Source: an uncultured Clostridia bacterium (GTDB lineage Bacteria; Bacillota; Clostridia; Peptostreptococcales; Anaerovoracaceae). Taken from it: a DNA stretch of 21,442 bases. The stretch's first letter is position 1. Every line of letters begins with the position of its first letter. The stretch spans positions 1-21,442 of the forward strand of contig CAKQIZ010000025.1 in the NCBI GenBank assembly GCA_934247125.1. Direction: 5' to 3'. The notes beneath the pieces are model-generated. The model had not been told where the DNA came from, ran no database searches, and saw nothing but the letters and a program-made list of their open reading frames with translations. Shown here piece after piece: positions 1 to 7,055 of the stretch. The position numbers and the translations under genes were made by a program.

Positions 1-510
1 TGGAAAATCTATTTTACCATTAAGGAATCGATCTCTGTTTTATTTTTTTGAAACTCCTCAATTATTTTACACTATCATATGCTGTTGTATGTTAAGGATC
101 AAATGAGCGAGCTGTGAGGGACCAGTGAAGCCAATGGGATCAATGATCTGCTTATGTAAAAACCAAAAATCGTTTGCCAAATGGCTCTTGTTGGTAAAAA
201 AGACGATTATTCGGCTGTATTTCTAGTGGTGAATACCAAGAACGAGATCCTAAGCATTGACTTTTAGCATTTTATCATTGAAAATAACATATTTTTTGAA
301 GAAAGTTACCAAAAAGTCATGAGTAAAATCCAGGTCTTGGTAAACAGCCTCATCGGAACCGATAGATATCAGAGGAATTTTACCAAATATAGCTCCTTGA
401 AAATGCAATCTTGGTACCGCAGATATATACCAAATGGCTGAGAGTCAGGGATCTTCACAGCTACAGCCGGATAGAATCTTTCGATGGCCTGGATCCCCGG
501 GATTTCTACG
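1..510. other. AT-rich region without an intact gene; decayed reading frame
   Basis: No intact gene is visible here. The stretch is clearly richer in A+T than the rest of the window. On the plus strand, the frame starting at the ATG at 181 stays open to 441 except for a single TAG at 265-267. The part after that stop would encode 57 residues (268-438) ending in a tryptophan/arginine-rich tail, and its TGA stop (439-441) falls inside the tRNA-like repeat at 434-452. The same frame upstream has further stops (TAA at 157, TGA at 115, TGA at 49), so it reads like a degraded coding relic. I do not recognise the family. The composition and the tRNA-end copy suggest the remains of an integrated element, which is an inference. 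Confidence 0.45.
434..452. repeat. Near-copy of the tRNA-Ser 3' end (possible att scar)
   Basis: Nineteen bases match the 3' end of the tRNA-Ser gene at 548-566 at 18 of 19 positions; the only difference is T at 439 against G at 553. The copy lies 114 bp away in the same orientation and is not followed by the rest of a tRNA. Duplication of a tRNA 3' segment is the usual result of site-specific integration by tyrosine-recombinase elements. No integrase is visible, so the integration reading is an inference. Confidence 0.55.
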
Positions 511-549
511 ATAATCAAAAAGACGCCTCACTGGCGTCTTTTTGGTTAT
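511..549 (-). terminator. Intrinsic terminator of tRNA-Ser
   Basis: A 17-bp stem (511-527 with 533-549, one G-U pair) encloses a 5-nt loop at 528-532. The core GACGCC/GGCGTC is flanked by A and T runs, so it could terminate in both directions. It begins at the tRNA CCA end, so it is best read as the terminator of that gene. Confidence 0.85.
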
Positions 550-636
550 GGCGGAGAGTCAGGGATTCGAACCCTGGGTCCGGTTAAGGACACAGCATTT
601 CGAGTGCTGCACGATCGACCACTCTGACAACTCTCC
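549..636 (-). tRNA. tRNA-Ser (anticodon CGA)
   Basis: This is an 88-nt serine tRNA with CCA encoded. The acceptor stem pairs GGAGAGT (630-636 complement) with ACTCTCC, followed by discriminator G and CCA. The anticodon stem CAGCA/TGCTG carries the loop CTCGAAA, giving anticodon CGA, which reads UCG codons. The long variable arm (GTCC/GGAC stem) is typical of class II serine tRNAs, and the T arm CAGGG-TTCGAAT-CCCTG is perfect. The D stem pairs poorly by simple alignment (see findings). The gene has its own promoter upstream and a strong terminator overlapping its 3' end, so it is probably a single-gene unit. Its 3' end is duplicated at 434-452. Confidence 0.96.
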
Positions 637-643
637 AAAGCGT

Positions 644-683
644 TTACTGTCCACTGCTCTTGGTTTTCATCAGTGAACAGTAA
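644..683. repeat. Inverted repeat between tRNA-Ser and its promoter
   Basis: Thirteen-base arms at 644-656 and 671-683 pair at 12 of 13 positions around a 14-nt loop. It sits between the -10 box (686-691) and the tRNA 5' end (636), so it would fold in the short 5' leader of the pre-tRNA. It has no adjoining T run. Confidence 0.6.
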
Positions 684-685
684 TT

Positions 686-714
686 AGTATACATGAAAAT
701 GGACCGGCTTGCAA
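686..714 (-). promoter_or_regulatory. Sigma-A type promoter of tRNA-Ser
   Basis: On the minus strand a -35 box TTGCAA (709-714) and a -10 box TATACT (686-691) are separated by exactly 17 bp. Transcription would start near 679, about 40 nt before the tRNA. The position between the end of the lipid kinase gene and the tRNA supports independent expression. Confidence 0.6.
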
Positions 715-830
715 CATTTTTGTTTACACATCAGCGATTTTTGCAGTGCCGATTTTTGCTTCCCGAATTCTACTTGATTCTTACTTTTCCAGATCATCAC
801 GCTCTCACTCCGCTGTTTCATATCCGGCTG

Positions 831-1787
831 TTACCGTACCGGCGCAGGCACGATAAAACGAAATGCGTCGTGTACAACAGAAAAGTCGATTTTTTTCTGC
901 GTCGTTATCTCACCATCAGTGCACAGCCTGAGACTTTCCCCGTTCGCAATGACAGTCAGCAGCTTTTCCTTAGTGTATTTTATTATATGTTTCTCGCGGA
1001 TCGTGCGCTTTTGCATATGAGTACCCTTGGAATAGCTCGGAAACAGCGCCATGAACAGACTCCTGCTGATGTTTTCCACGACGCTCACATCCATGAAGCC
1101 GTCGTCGAGTTCGCAGTAAGGCACGCCTTTCACACCGCCGCCGCAGTAACACCCGTTGGCGATAGCGACGAGCAGGATCTTTCCGTCAGACTCGCGACCG
1201 TCCGGATAGCAGATCCGGATATCCGCCCCCTTCTTTCGTATCAGCATTATCGCTACGGATATCAGATACGCCAGCGTGCCGCCCACGAGCGGCCAGTTTT
1301 TCACACGCGCCGTCATATCCACTACATTGCAGTCAAATCCGATATTGAACATATTCGCACAGTACCCGCTCGTAGTGACGCCGTTATACTCCGCATCATA
1401 CCTTATCAGATCGCTGCCGACAGACGTTCCCGTAAGCTGCCTTTCCATATCCAGAAAATCCTCCGCAGTACCGTAATTCCTGATATAGTCGTTGCCTGTC
1501 CCCATCGGCACCGCACCGATCTCTACGTTTTCATATCCAAAAGCGCCGTTCACCGCTTCGTTTATCGTTCCGTCACCGCCGCATGCATAAATGCGCAGCT
1601 TTTCGCCGCCCGCGGCATTTGCCTCGCAGACTTTCTTTATGTAACGCTCGCCGTCCTTTGCATCCTTTGTATAATATACTTCGCACTGTACGCCAAGCTT
1701 CGATGCCGCAGCCTCGATATCCGCGATCAGCTTCCTCTGTCTGCGTTTTTTACCCGAATGGGGATTTATAACAAAAATATTTCTCAC
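831..1787 (-). CDS. Diacylglycerol kinase-type lipid kinase
   Basis: A cytoplasmic, membrane-associated kinase of the DagK/YegS family, which phosphorylates diacylglycerol or a related lipid with ATP and recycles lipid headgroup turnover products. From the chosen start, the N-terminal catalytic domain carries INPHSG near residue 7, the nucleotide loop GGDGT at about 70-74 and GTGND at about 96-100; the C-terminal beta domain covers the rest. The length of 318 aa is normal for the family. The GTG at 1785-1787 is preferred because family members usually begin right before the INP strand. A GGAGG lies 13 bases upstream, slightly far. A TTG at 1809-1811 with a weaker AAGGA is the alternative and would add 8 residues. 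The gene is divergent from the M29 aminopeptidase gene. The exact lipid substrate cannot be told from sequence. Confidence 0.9.
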   Translation of the reverse strand: MRNIFVINPHSGKKRRQRKLIADIEAAASKLGVQCEVYYTKDAKDGERYIKKVCEANAAGGEKLRIYACGGDGTINEAVNGAFGYENVEIGAVPMGTGNDYIRNYGTAEDFLDMERQLTGTSVGSDLIRYDAEYNGVTTSGYCANMFNIGFDCNVVDMTARVKNWPLVGGTLAYLISVAIMLIRKKGADIRICYPDGRESDGKILLVAIANGCYCGGGVKGVPYCELDDGFMDVSVVENISRSLFMALFPSYSKGTHMQKRTIREKHIIKYTKEKLLTVIANGESLRLCTDGEITTQKKIDFSVVHDAFRFIVPAPVR

Positions 1788-1819
1788 CGTATACGTAATA
1801 CCTCCGATCAATCTGTCCT

Positions 1820-1847
1820 TTTAAAAATACCACATTTAGGGTACAAT
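1820..1847 (+). promoter_or_regulatory. Possible promoter of the M29 aminopeptidase gene
   Basis: A -10-like TACAAT (1842-1847) lies 16 bp after a weak -35-like TTTAAA (1820-1825), in the short AT-rich gap between the divergent lipid kinase and aminopeptidase genes. The expected start near 1854 would give a leader of about 38 nt. The -35 matches consensus at only four of six bases. Confidence 0.35.
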
Positions 1848-1891
1848 AACTATAGAAATTTACAAAATTAACATAAATCGGGAGGAAATAA

Positions 1892-3001
1892 ATGGATCCA
1901 AGAATCGAAAAACTGGCTGACCTGCTCGTCAGCTATTCCTGCAGAGTCCAGGAAGGTGAGAAAGTTCTCATTTCATACGAAGGCGAATGCTGCAAGCCGC
2001 TCGTGAAGCAGATAATCCGCAACATTTACAAAAAAGGCGGGATGCCGTTTACGGAGATACGCGACTCAGAGATCACTCGCGAGGTCCTGATGGGCTGCCG
2101 CCGCGAACAGGCCGAATTCATCAACGAATGCCAGCTGGCGCAGATGAAAGGCATGCAGGCTTACATCGCCATACGTGCCGGAAACAACTCTGCCGAGCTT
2201 TCCGACGTGCCGTCAGAAAAGCTCAATATGTACAACAGGATCACTACTCCGACTCTGGACTACAGAGTCAATCACACCAAGTGGGTCATCCTGAGATACC
2301 CTAACCCTTCGATGGCACAGCTCGCCGGACAGAGTCTCGATGCGTTCGAGGATTTTTACTTCGACGTGTGCACGCTAGATTATGCAAAGATGAACAGAGC
2401 CATGGATGCGCTGGCTGCATTGATGGAAAAGACAGATAATGTAAAGATCAAGGGTCCCGGTACTGACCTTTCGTTTTCTATAAAGGGCATCCCGGCTGTA
2501 AAATGCGCAGGTGAGTGCAACATCCCGGACGGTGAAGTGTACACTGCGCCGGTACGAGAATCGATGAACGGCATCATCTCATACAATACACCATCGGAGG
2601 AACAGGGCTTCACCTATGAAAACATCGTGTTCGAGATCAAAGACGGCAAGATCGTCGATGCGAGATCCAACAACAACGAGCGCATCAACCAGCTGCTCGA
2701 CACAGATGAAGGCGCAAGGTACTTCGGGGAATTCGCGATCGGCGTGAATCCGTACGTACTGGAGCCGATGAAGGACACTCTCTTTGATGAAAAGATCGCG
2801 GGCAGCTTCCACCTGACGCCTGGAGCCGCATATGAAGACGCTTTCAATGGCAACAAATCCGCCGTACACTGGGATCTTGTCACGATACAGCGACCTGAAT
2901 ACGGCGGCGGCGAGATCTATTTCGACGATGTGCTGATCAGAAAAGACGGTCTTTTCGTGATCCCTGAACTAGAATGCCTCAACCCTGAAAATCTCAAGTA
3001 G
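1892..3001 (+). CDS. M29 family metallo-aminopeptidase
   Basis: A dimetal aminopeptidase of peptidase family M29 (AmpS/PepS/aminopeptidase T group), which removes N-terminal residues from peptides in the cytoplasm. The 369-aa length fits the shorter members. Candidate metal ligands follow the family order: E215 (in IPDGEV), E280 (in YFGEF), H307 (in GSFH), H326 and D328 (in VHWD), with Y314 in the loop before the last pair. The H307 to H326 spacing of 19 is shorter than the roughly 30 of the Thermus enzyme. The start ATG has a strong GGGAGG seven bases upstream. The gene stands alone on the plus strand and is closed by a hairpin at 3023-3070. It probably helps peptide catabolism, as expected for an amino-acid-using anaerobe (inference). 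Confidence 0.92.
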   Translation: MDPRIEKLADLLVSYSCRVQEGEKVLISYEGECCKPLVKQIIRNIYKKGGMPFTEIRDSEITREVLMGCRREQAEFINECQLAQMKGMQAYIAIRAGNNSAELSDVPSEKLNMYNRITTPTLDYRVNHTKWVILRYPNPSMAQLAGQSLDAFEDFYFDVCTLDYAKMNRAMDALAALMEKTDNVKIKGPGTDLSFSIKGIPAVKCAGECNIPDGEVYTAPVRESMNGIISYNTPSEEQGFTYENIVFEIKDGKIVDARSNNNERINQLLDTDEGARYFGEFAIGVNPYVLEPMKDTLFDEKIAGSFHLTPGAAYEDAFNGNKSAVHWDLVTIQRPEYGGGEIYFDDVLIRKDGLFVIPELECLNPENLK

Positions 3002-3022
3002 TTTTACGATCCTGCAGCAAAA

Positions 3023-3070
3023 CAGGGGCTGTGCACTGACAAAACAACATTTGTCAATGTACAGCCCCTG
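3023..3070. terminator. Bidirectional terminator between convergent genes
   Basis: Arms at 3023-3043 and 3050-3070 form a 21-bp stem (core CAGGGGCTGT/ACAGCCCCTG) with one wobble and one mismatch. It sits between the ends of the convergent M29 gene (3001) and the minus-strand gene ending at 3102. The minus-strand side is followed by TTTT. A second, outer match exists between AAAACAGG at 3019-3026 and CCTGTTTT at 3079-3086, so two alternative folds share the same 5' arm. Confidence 0.75.
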
Positions 3071-3101
3071 AAATATGTCCTGTTTTCTGCAATCGGTTTT
3101 T

Positions 3102-4115
3102 CTACTGATATCCTGCATTCAGGAACATCGCCTTGATCGCGACCACTTCATCATATTCTTTCTGTGATACCTGAACATCGCTGTTCAGAGCTCTGAGATC
3201 ATCTTTGACCACGTCCAGTGCCTGTTCTATATCTGCCGCACGCCCCTGCATAATAACACGCTGCATACGTTTAAGCACCACAGGATGCGCGTATCTGGCA
3301 GGGACAGGAAAATCCGGATAATCCCTGACATATTCCTCCATCTGCCGTTTTGAATCATCATCATACCTCATTATCGACTTCTTGTTGTTCCGTGCTGTAG
3401 GCAGCACACTGAAGCCTGCAAATGTAAATATTGCTGCAAACCCAAACAGTGCGAAGTATACCGCAAGACCATTGTGTACCGTGAACGAATATATGCCTGC
3501 TGCAACTGCAATGAAACCGAGCATCGTGACAGCCATAGCCACCCATCTGTAGCTCGGGCTGGAACATTGATAAGCACGCTTTTTCCTCGCCGCCCGGCTC
3601 AGATTTTCGCTTAATCCCGGTTTCTGCTCCAGATAGTCTATAGCTTCCTGAAGCTTGTCGATCTCTGTTGCCGCCTTCTGTGTAAGCTCCGGCCGCGAAC
3701 GCAGTTCTTCGTTCAGCTCTTCCTTCTGTCTTGCGATCTTTGCTTCCGCTGATCTGCTCACCAGCTTTATCTGAGGCTGTTCGCGAGAAAGCGTTTCAAG
3801 GATCTCATCGACATGATTTTCATGCTTGAAATTGCACTGTTTCTGCCGGCCACCGTCATATTCGACGACAAGGTACGGCATGCTGGCGAAGATTCCTTTG
3901 CCCGAAAATCCGCCTTTGCTCATCGCAACACGCTTGAACACCCGTTCCACTGATGCGAACGGAACATAGTAATACCTGTCGATAAAAAAACTGTTCAGAT
4001 ACAGCGCTTTTTCTCCGACGCCGCAGGGACCTGCTTTGCGGCAGGATTTTCTGTCCATCTCAAGTTCCTGCTTGCCGAGATGCCGCGAGCTGAGCGGATG
4101 CGGTTTAAAAATCAT
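3102..4115 (-). CDS. Two-pass membrane protein of unknown function, cstA-linked
   Basis: I do not recognise an assigned function. The 337-aa protein has a soluble N-terminal region (about 30-115) rich in aromatic/beta pattern residues that may resemble a bacterial PH-like fold, then a charged probable coiled coil (about 120-175). Two membrane segments (about 191-211 and 217-238) are joined by a very short loop, so both ends face the same side, and a charged C-terminal helical tail follows. Cysteines and basic residues cluster near the N terminus. The ATG at 4113-4115 is chosen because AGAGGG lies 8 bases upstream; a TTG two codons earlier is possible. It starts only 15 bp after the cstA-like gene on the same strand, so the two are very likely co-transcribed and it may be an accessory to the transporter (inference). 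Confidence 0.8.
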   Translation of the reverse strand: MIFKPHPLSSRHLGKQELEMDRKSCRKAGPCGVGEKALYLNSFFIDRYYYVPFASVERVFKRVAMSKGGFSGKGIFASMPYLVVEYDGGRQKQCNFKHENHVDEILETLSREQPQIKLVSRSAEAKIARQKEELNEELRSRPELTQKAATEIDKLQEAIDYLEQKPGLSENLSRAARKKRAYQCSSPSYRWVAMAVTMLGFIAVAAGIYSFTVHNGLAVYFALFGFAAIFTFAGFSVLPTARNNKKSIMRYDDDSKRQMEEYVRDYPDFPVPARYAHPVVLKRMQRVIMQGRAADIEQALDVVKDDLRALNSDVQVSQKEYDEVVAIKAMFLNAGYQ

Positions 4116-4130
4116 GATCAAAACCCTCTC

Positions 4131-5639
4131 TTATCCCTGGATTTCTGCCGCTGAACGCTTTTTCGCCGCACGAAGGAAAACTATCAGAAGCACCACTGCG
4201 AAAACGATACCTATCGGGTAGGCTACCGCTGTATTGTAAATAACTGCACCGTCAGCTGTCTTTGAATTGATTATGCCTCCAAGACACTCCGGCGCAAGTA
4301 TGAAGTATGTACATGAAACCGCACTCATGAATGTTGCAGGCACTGCTGTGATCCAGTAGTTCTTCTTTTCCGTTACCAGATACATCGAAGCTGCCCACAG
4401 AACGATCATAGCTAAGGTCTGATTCGTCCAGCTGAAATAACGCCATATAACTGTATAATCGATCGCTCCTATCGCATTTCCTATACCGAGCACCGCTCCT
4501 ACACCAAGTACAGGTATACAGAGCTTGAGTCTGTTCATATAGCTTCCCTGATCGAGATGGAACCAGTCAGACAGAGTAAGTCTCGCTGAACGGAAAGCCG
4601 TATCGCCTGATGTGATCGGACACACGATAACTCCGATCATTGCGAGTGCGATGCCGACGCCGCCCATCGTCTTCGAGCATACGTCATATATAGCAGCTGA
4701 CTGACCATCTGCAAGTACTGCCGCAAGACCTGTATTCAGTCCGCCCGTAACGTTATAAAGCGCACATCCTGCCGCTGCCCATATCAGGGCGATTATACCT
4801 TCTGCAACCATTGCACCGTAAAAAACAAAGTGTCCCTGTTTCTCACTCTTCATGCAGCGTGCCATGAGAGGCGACTGCGTAGAGTGGAATCCGGATATCG
4901 CACCGCAGGCCACAGTGATGAACATGAAGCTCCACATAGGTGTTCCCGCCGGATGCATGTTATACATATGACTCCATATCTCAGGTATCGTGAAATCCGG
5001 GTTCGTATATATCCCGATGATAACCCCGATAGCCATAACTATCAGACAGATACCGAAAAGCGGATATATCTTTCCTATGATCTTATCGATCGATATGAAT
5101 GTTGCAACAAAATAGTATACAAGTATGATCACAAGCCAGAACAAAGTTGTGCTTAAAAGTCCGGAAACACCGCCGTTTTTGCACAATGTGACTATCAGAC
5201 CTGCAGGCCCCACCGCAAAAACAGTACCTACCATTATCAGGAGCACTACAGAAAAAACACGCATCACATTCTGCATAGCTCCGCCAAGGTACTTGCCTGT
5301 TACCTCTGCGATCGAACTGCCGTCGTTACGCTCACTGATCATTCCTGAAAAGTAATCGTGGACACCACCGGCAAAAATCGTACCGAAAGTGATCCAGAGA
5401 AATACGGCAGGTCCCCACAGTGCGCCCTGCATGGCGCCGAATATCGGACCAAGGCCCGCGATATTGAGAAGCTGTACAAGAAACAGTTTCCACTGCGGCA
5501 TAACTACATAGTCCACACCGTCATCGATACGCACTGCCGGTGTCTCGCGATCGTCCGGTCCGAACGTATTGTCTACGACTTTTCCGTATGTAAGATAACC
5601 TATAATTAAAATTGCCAGACAAATAATAAAGCTGATCAT
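4131..5639 (-). CDS. cstA: CstA family carbon starvation transporter
   Basis: A polytopic inner-membrane permease of the CstA family. The Escherichia coli members CstA and BtsT import pyruvate, and CstA has also been linked to peptide uptake; the substrate here is not known. Multiple hydrophobic segments run the whole length, starting with the N-terminal segment at residues 3-15. Family-typical stretches include the proline/glycine-rich NIAGLGPIFGAMQGALWGP near residue 60 and GVHDYFSG near residue 95. At 502 aa it is the short form seen in Bacillota, against roughly 700 in E. coli. The ATG at 5637-5639 is chosen because AAAGGGAGGG lies just upstream and a membrane segment starts at once; an in-frame extension to 5717 has no such support. 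It leads a pair with the unknown membrane protein 15 bp downstream. Confidence 0.92.
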   Translation of the reverse strand: MISFIICLAILIIGYLTYGKVVDNTFGPDDRETPAVRIDDGVDYVVMPQWKLFLVQLLNIAGLGPIFGAMQGALWGPAVFLWITFGTIFAGGVHDYFSGMISERNDGSSIAEVTGKYLGGAMQNVMRVFSVVLLIMVGTVFAVGPAGLIVTLCKNGGVSGLLSTTLFWLVIILVYYFVATFISIDKIIGKIYPLFGICLIVMAIGVIIGIYTNPDFTIPEIWSHMYNMHPAGTPMWSFMFITVACGAISGFHSTQSPLMARCMKSEKQGHFVFYGAMVAEGIIALIWAAAGCALYNVTGGLNTGLAAVLADGQSAAIYDVCSKTMGGVGIALAMIGVIVCPITSGDTAFRSARLTLSDWFHLDQGSYMNRLKLCIPVLGVGAVLGIGNAIGAIDYTVIWRYFSWTNQTLAMIVLWAASMYLVTEKKNYWITAVPATFMSAVSCTYFILAPECLGGIINSKTADGAVIYNTAVAYPIGIVFAVVLLIVFLRAAKKRSAAEIQG

Positions 5640-5692
5640 TTTATGTCCCTCCCTTTCAACTGTGTGATGATTTTGTCTGTTTTTTCCCGGTC

Positions 5693-5708
5693 CAGGGCAT
5701 GTCCCCTG
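5693..5708. repeat. Short inverted repeat in the cstA leader
   Basis: Five-base arms CAGGG/CCCTG flank a 6-nt loop about 54-69 bases before the cstA start and inside its predicted 5' untranslated region. It could be an operator half-site pair or a small hairpin. There is nothing further to identify it. Confidence 0.35.
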
Positions 5709-5729
5709 AAACATCATGGATACATTATT

Positions 5730-5757
5730 ATTATATAAATTTTTTCCTAAAGCGCAA
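5730..5757 (-). promoter_or_regulatory. Sigma-A type promoter of cstA
   Basis: On the minus strand a -35 box TTGCGC (5752-5757) and a perfect -10 TATAAT (5730-5735) are separated by 16 bp in a very AT-rich context. The expected start near 5723 gives a leader of about 84 nt before the cstA ATG. The 377-base gap 5640-6016 holds this promoter, the hairpins at 5693-5708 and 5772-5813, and the terminator at 5951-5995; no gene is seen in it. Confidence 0.6.
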
Positions 5758-5771
5758 TAACATAAATAAAC

Positions 5772-5813
5772 AATGGACTTTATACAGCAAATTAATCTTT
5801 ATATCAGTCCATT
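5772..5813 (+). terminator. Terminator-like hairpin upstream of the cstA promoter
   Basis: Arms AATGGACT (5772-5779) and AGTCCATT (5806-5813) pair perfectly, with a further TATA/TATA match inside, and a run of seven T follows at 5812-5818 on the plus strand. It has the form of a plus-strand intrinsic terminator, but no plus-strand gene precedes it. Confidence 0.45.
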
Positions 5814-5950
5814 TTTTTAATTTTTATGTTTTCTGCTGTTTCTGCAAATATCGATCAGATACCCATTTCTCTGATTTCTTTCTGTATCAGACTTCCGGCT
5901 GCTTTGGCCAGCTCGCCTATCCCGCATATCCTTTTTTTATTTTTCTAATT

Positions 5951-5995
5951 AAAAATGCTCAGAGTTTCTCGTCATGCGAGTCTTCTCTGAGCATT
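5951..5995 (-). terminator. Intrinsic terminator after the cohesin-like gene
   Basis: An 11-bp perfect stem (5954-5964 with 5985-5995, AATGCTCAGAG arm) encloses a 20-nt loop that can itself form a small CTCG/CGAG hairpin. On the minus strand it runs into TTTTT (5955-5951). It lies 22 bp after the stop of the cohesin-like gene. Confidence 0.85.
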
Positions 5996-6016
5996 CTTTA
6001 TTTCGTTCATAAGCGC

Positions 6017-6976
6017 CTAAAGGTCGTTGTCATCATAACCTTCCCACTCTGACCAGACTTCGGTCTCCTCCGATGCGCGCTTTCGATCTTCACGGTATTC
6101 ATCTCTGATCGCTCCGATGCGTTTCCTGAAATCACGCTCTTCGCGGATCTCTTTCTCGTCACGGATGTCAGCGTCCTGCGGTCCTGCAGCATCTGCCGGT
6201 GGTCTGCAGTAGGTATCTTCTCTAAGGCCGTATCCGCCCGGTGCATCGTCTGCATATATATCAGCGCCGCCGCTTTCCCGGCCGCCCGGCTCAATACTGT
6301 TGCTGTGCTTTACAGGTACAGCCTTCTTCTTTTTCTTCGCGAGGATAACTGCGATCACTATTATCAGTATCACCGGTATCGCGATCAGGGCGATCATCAG
6401 CAGTATGCCGTTCCCCGAAGCAGTATCTGTCTGCTTCTCGTCTACTCCCGAAAGTTCAGTCTCCTTTACAGGCTTGTCGGGTGATGTCGTCTCCGTTATC
6501 AGCTGATCTGACGCCGCATTTCCTGCTATCGAGATCGTCTTGGTGGCAGACGGCTGCTCACTCATATATGATTCATCCAGGTCGTACATCTCGTATGTCG
6601 TGACCGACAGCGTCGTGTCGCCGTCAGTCACTGCCTGGAATTTTATATTGAATGTGACGCTTCCGTCAGTCCCGGCCTGCGCAAGCTGGATATATCCCGT
6701 GTTTCCCGAGCTGCTTCCTCCCGATATATACGTCAGCTTGTCTGTATCATACGAGAGCGATGCATCCACACGTCCCACGCTGCCGCCTCCGAATGTCACC
6801 GCAACCGTGAAGGTATCTCCGCCTTTCACACTGTTTCCTGTGCTGATCGTGACCGACGAAGCTGCGAACACCTTTGGAGACATCACCGGTATCAGCAGCG
6901 CCAGCACTGCCACCAGCACTATCAGCTTTCTTAAAATGTATTCGGTAAGCTTTTCTTTGTCTTTGCAATTTGCCAT
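6017..6976 (-). CDS. Membrane-anchored cohesin-like domain protein
   Basis: A probable surface protein of 319 aa. Residues 15-35 form a signal/anchor segment ending near FAAS. Residues 40-150 match the pattern of a cohesin-type beta-sandwich, with an early GGDTFTVAV strand, a central LSYDTDKLTYISG turn and a later GSVTFNIKFQA strand. A Thr/Ser/Glu-rich linker (about 153-187) leads to a membrane helix (190-213), followed by a lysine cluster and a roughly 105-residue charged cytoplasmic tail rich in Arg, Asp and Glu. The ATG has AAGGGG six bases upstream. It follows the SH3b/glucosaminidase gene by 79 bp on the same strand and is closed by a terminator at 5951-5995, so the two probably share a transcript. 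The long charged tail after a single cohesin-like domain is unusual. The ligand is not known. Confidence 0.72.
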   Translation of the reverse strand: MANCKDKEKLTEYILRKLIVLVAVLALLIPVMSPKVFAASSVTISTGNSVKGGDTFTVAVTFGGGSVGRVDASLSYDTDKLTYISGGSSSGNTGYIQLAQAGTDGSVTFNIKFQAVTDGDTTLSVTTYEMYDLDESYMSEQPSATKTISIAGNAASDQLITETTSPDKPVKETELSGVDEKQTDTASGNGILLMIALIAIPVILIIVIAVILAKKKKKAVPVKHSNSIEPGGRESGGADIYADDAPGGYGLREDTYCRPPADAAGPQDADIRDEKEIREERDFRKRIGAIRDEYREDRKRASEETEVWSEWEGYDDNDL

Positions 6977-7055
6977 CTTTGACCCCTTAAAACATATTTT
7001 CCATGCCGGTCCTGCTCTGCCCGGTCATGCGATATATTTATTCTGTTCTGCTGCC

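Noticed and set aside
693..1871. Long plus-strand open frame (392 codons)
   Set aside because: It runs antisense over the lipid kinase gene, which has clear catalytic motifs; the plus frame has no recognisable domain and no ribosome binding site.
5640..5760. Catabolite-control (cre) site before cstA
   Set aside because: I looked for a cre-like palindrome near the promoter, since cstA genes are often catabolite controlled, but found no acceptable match.
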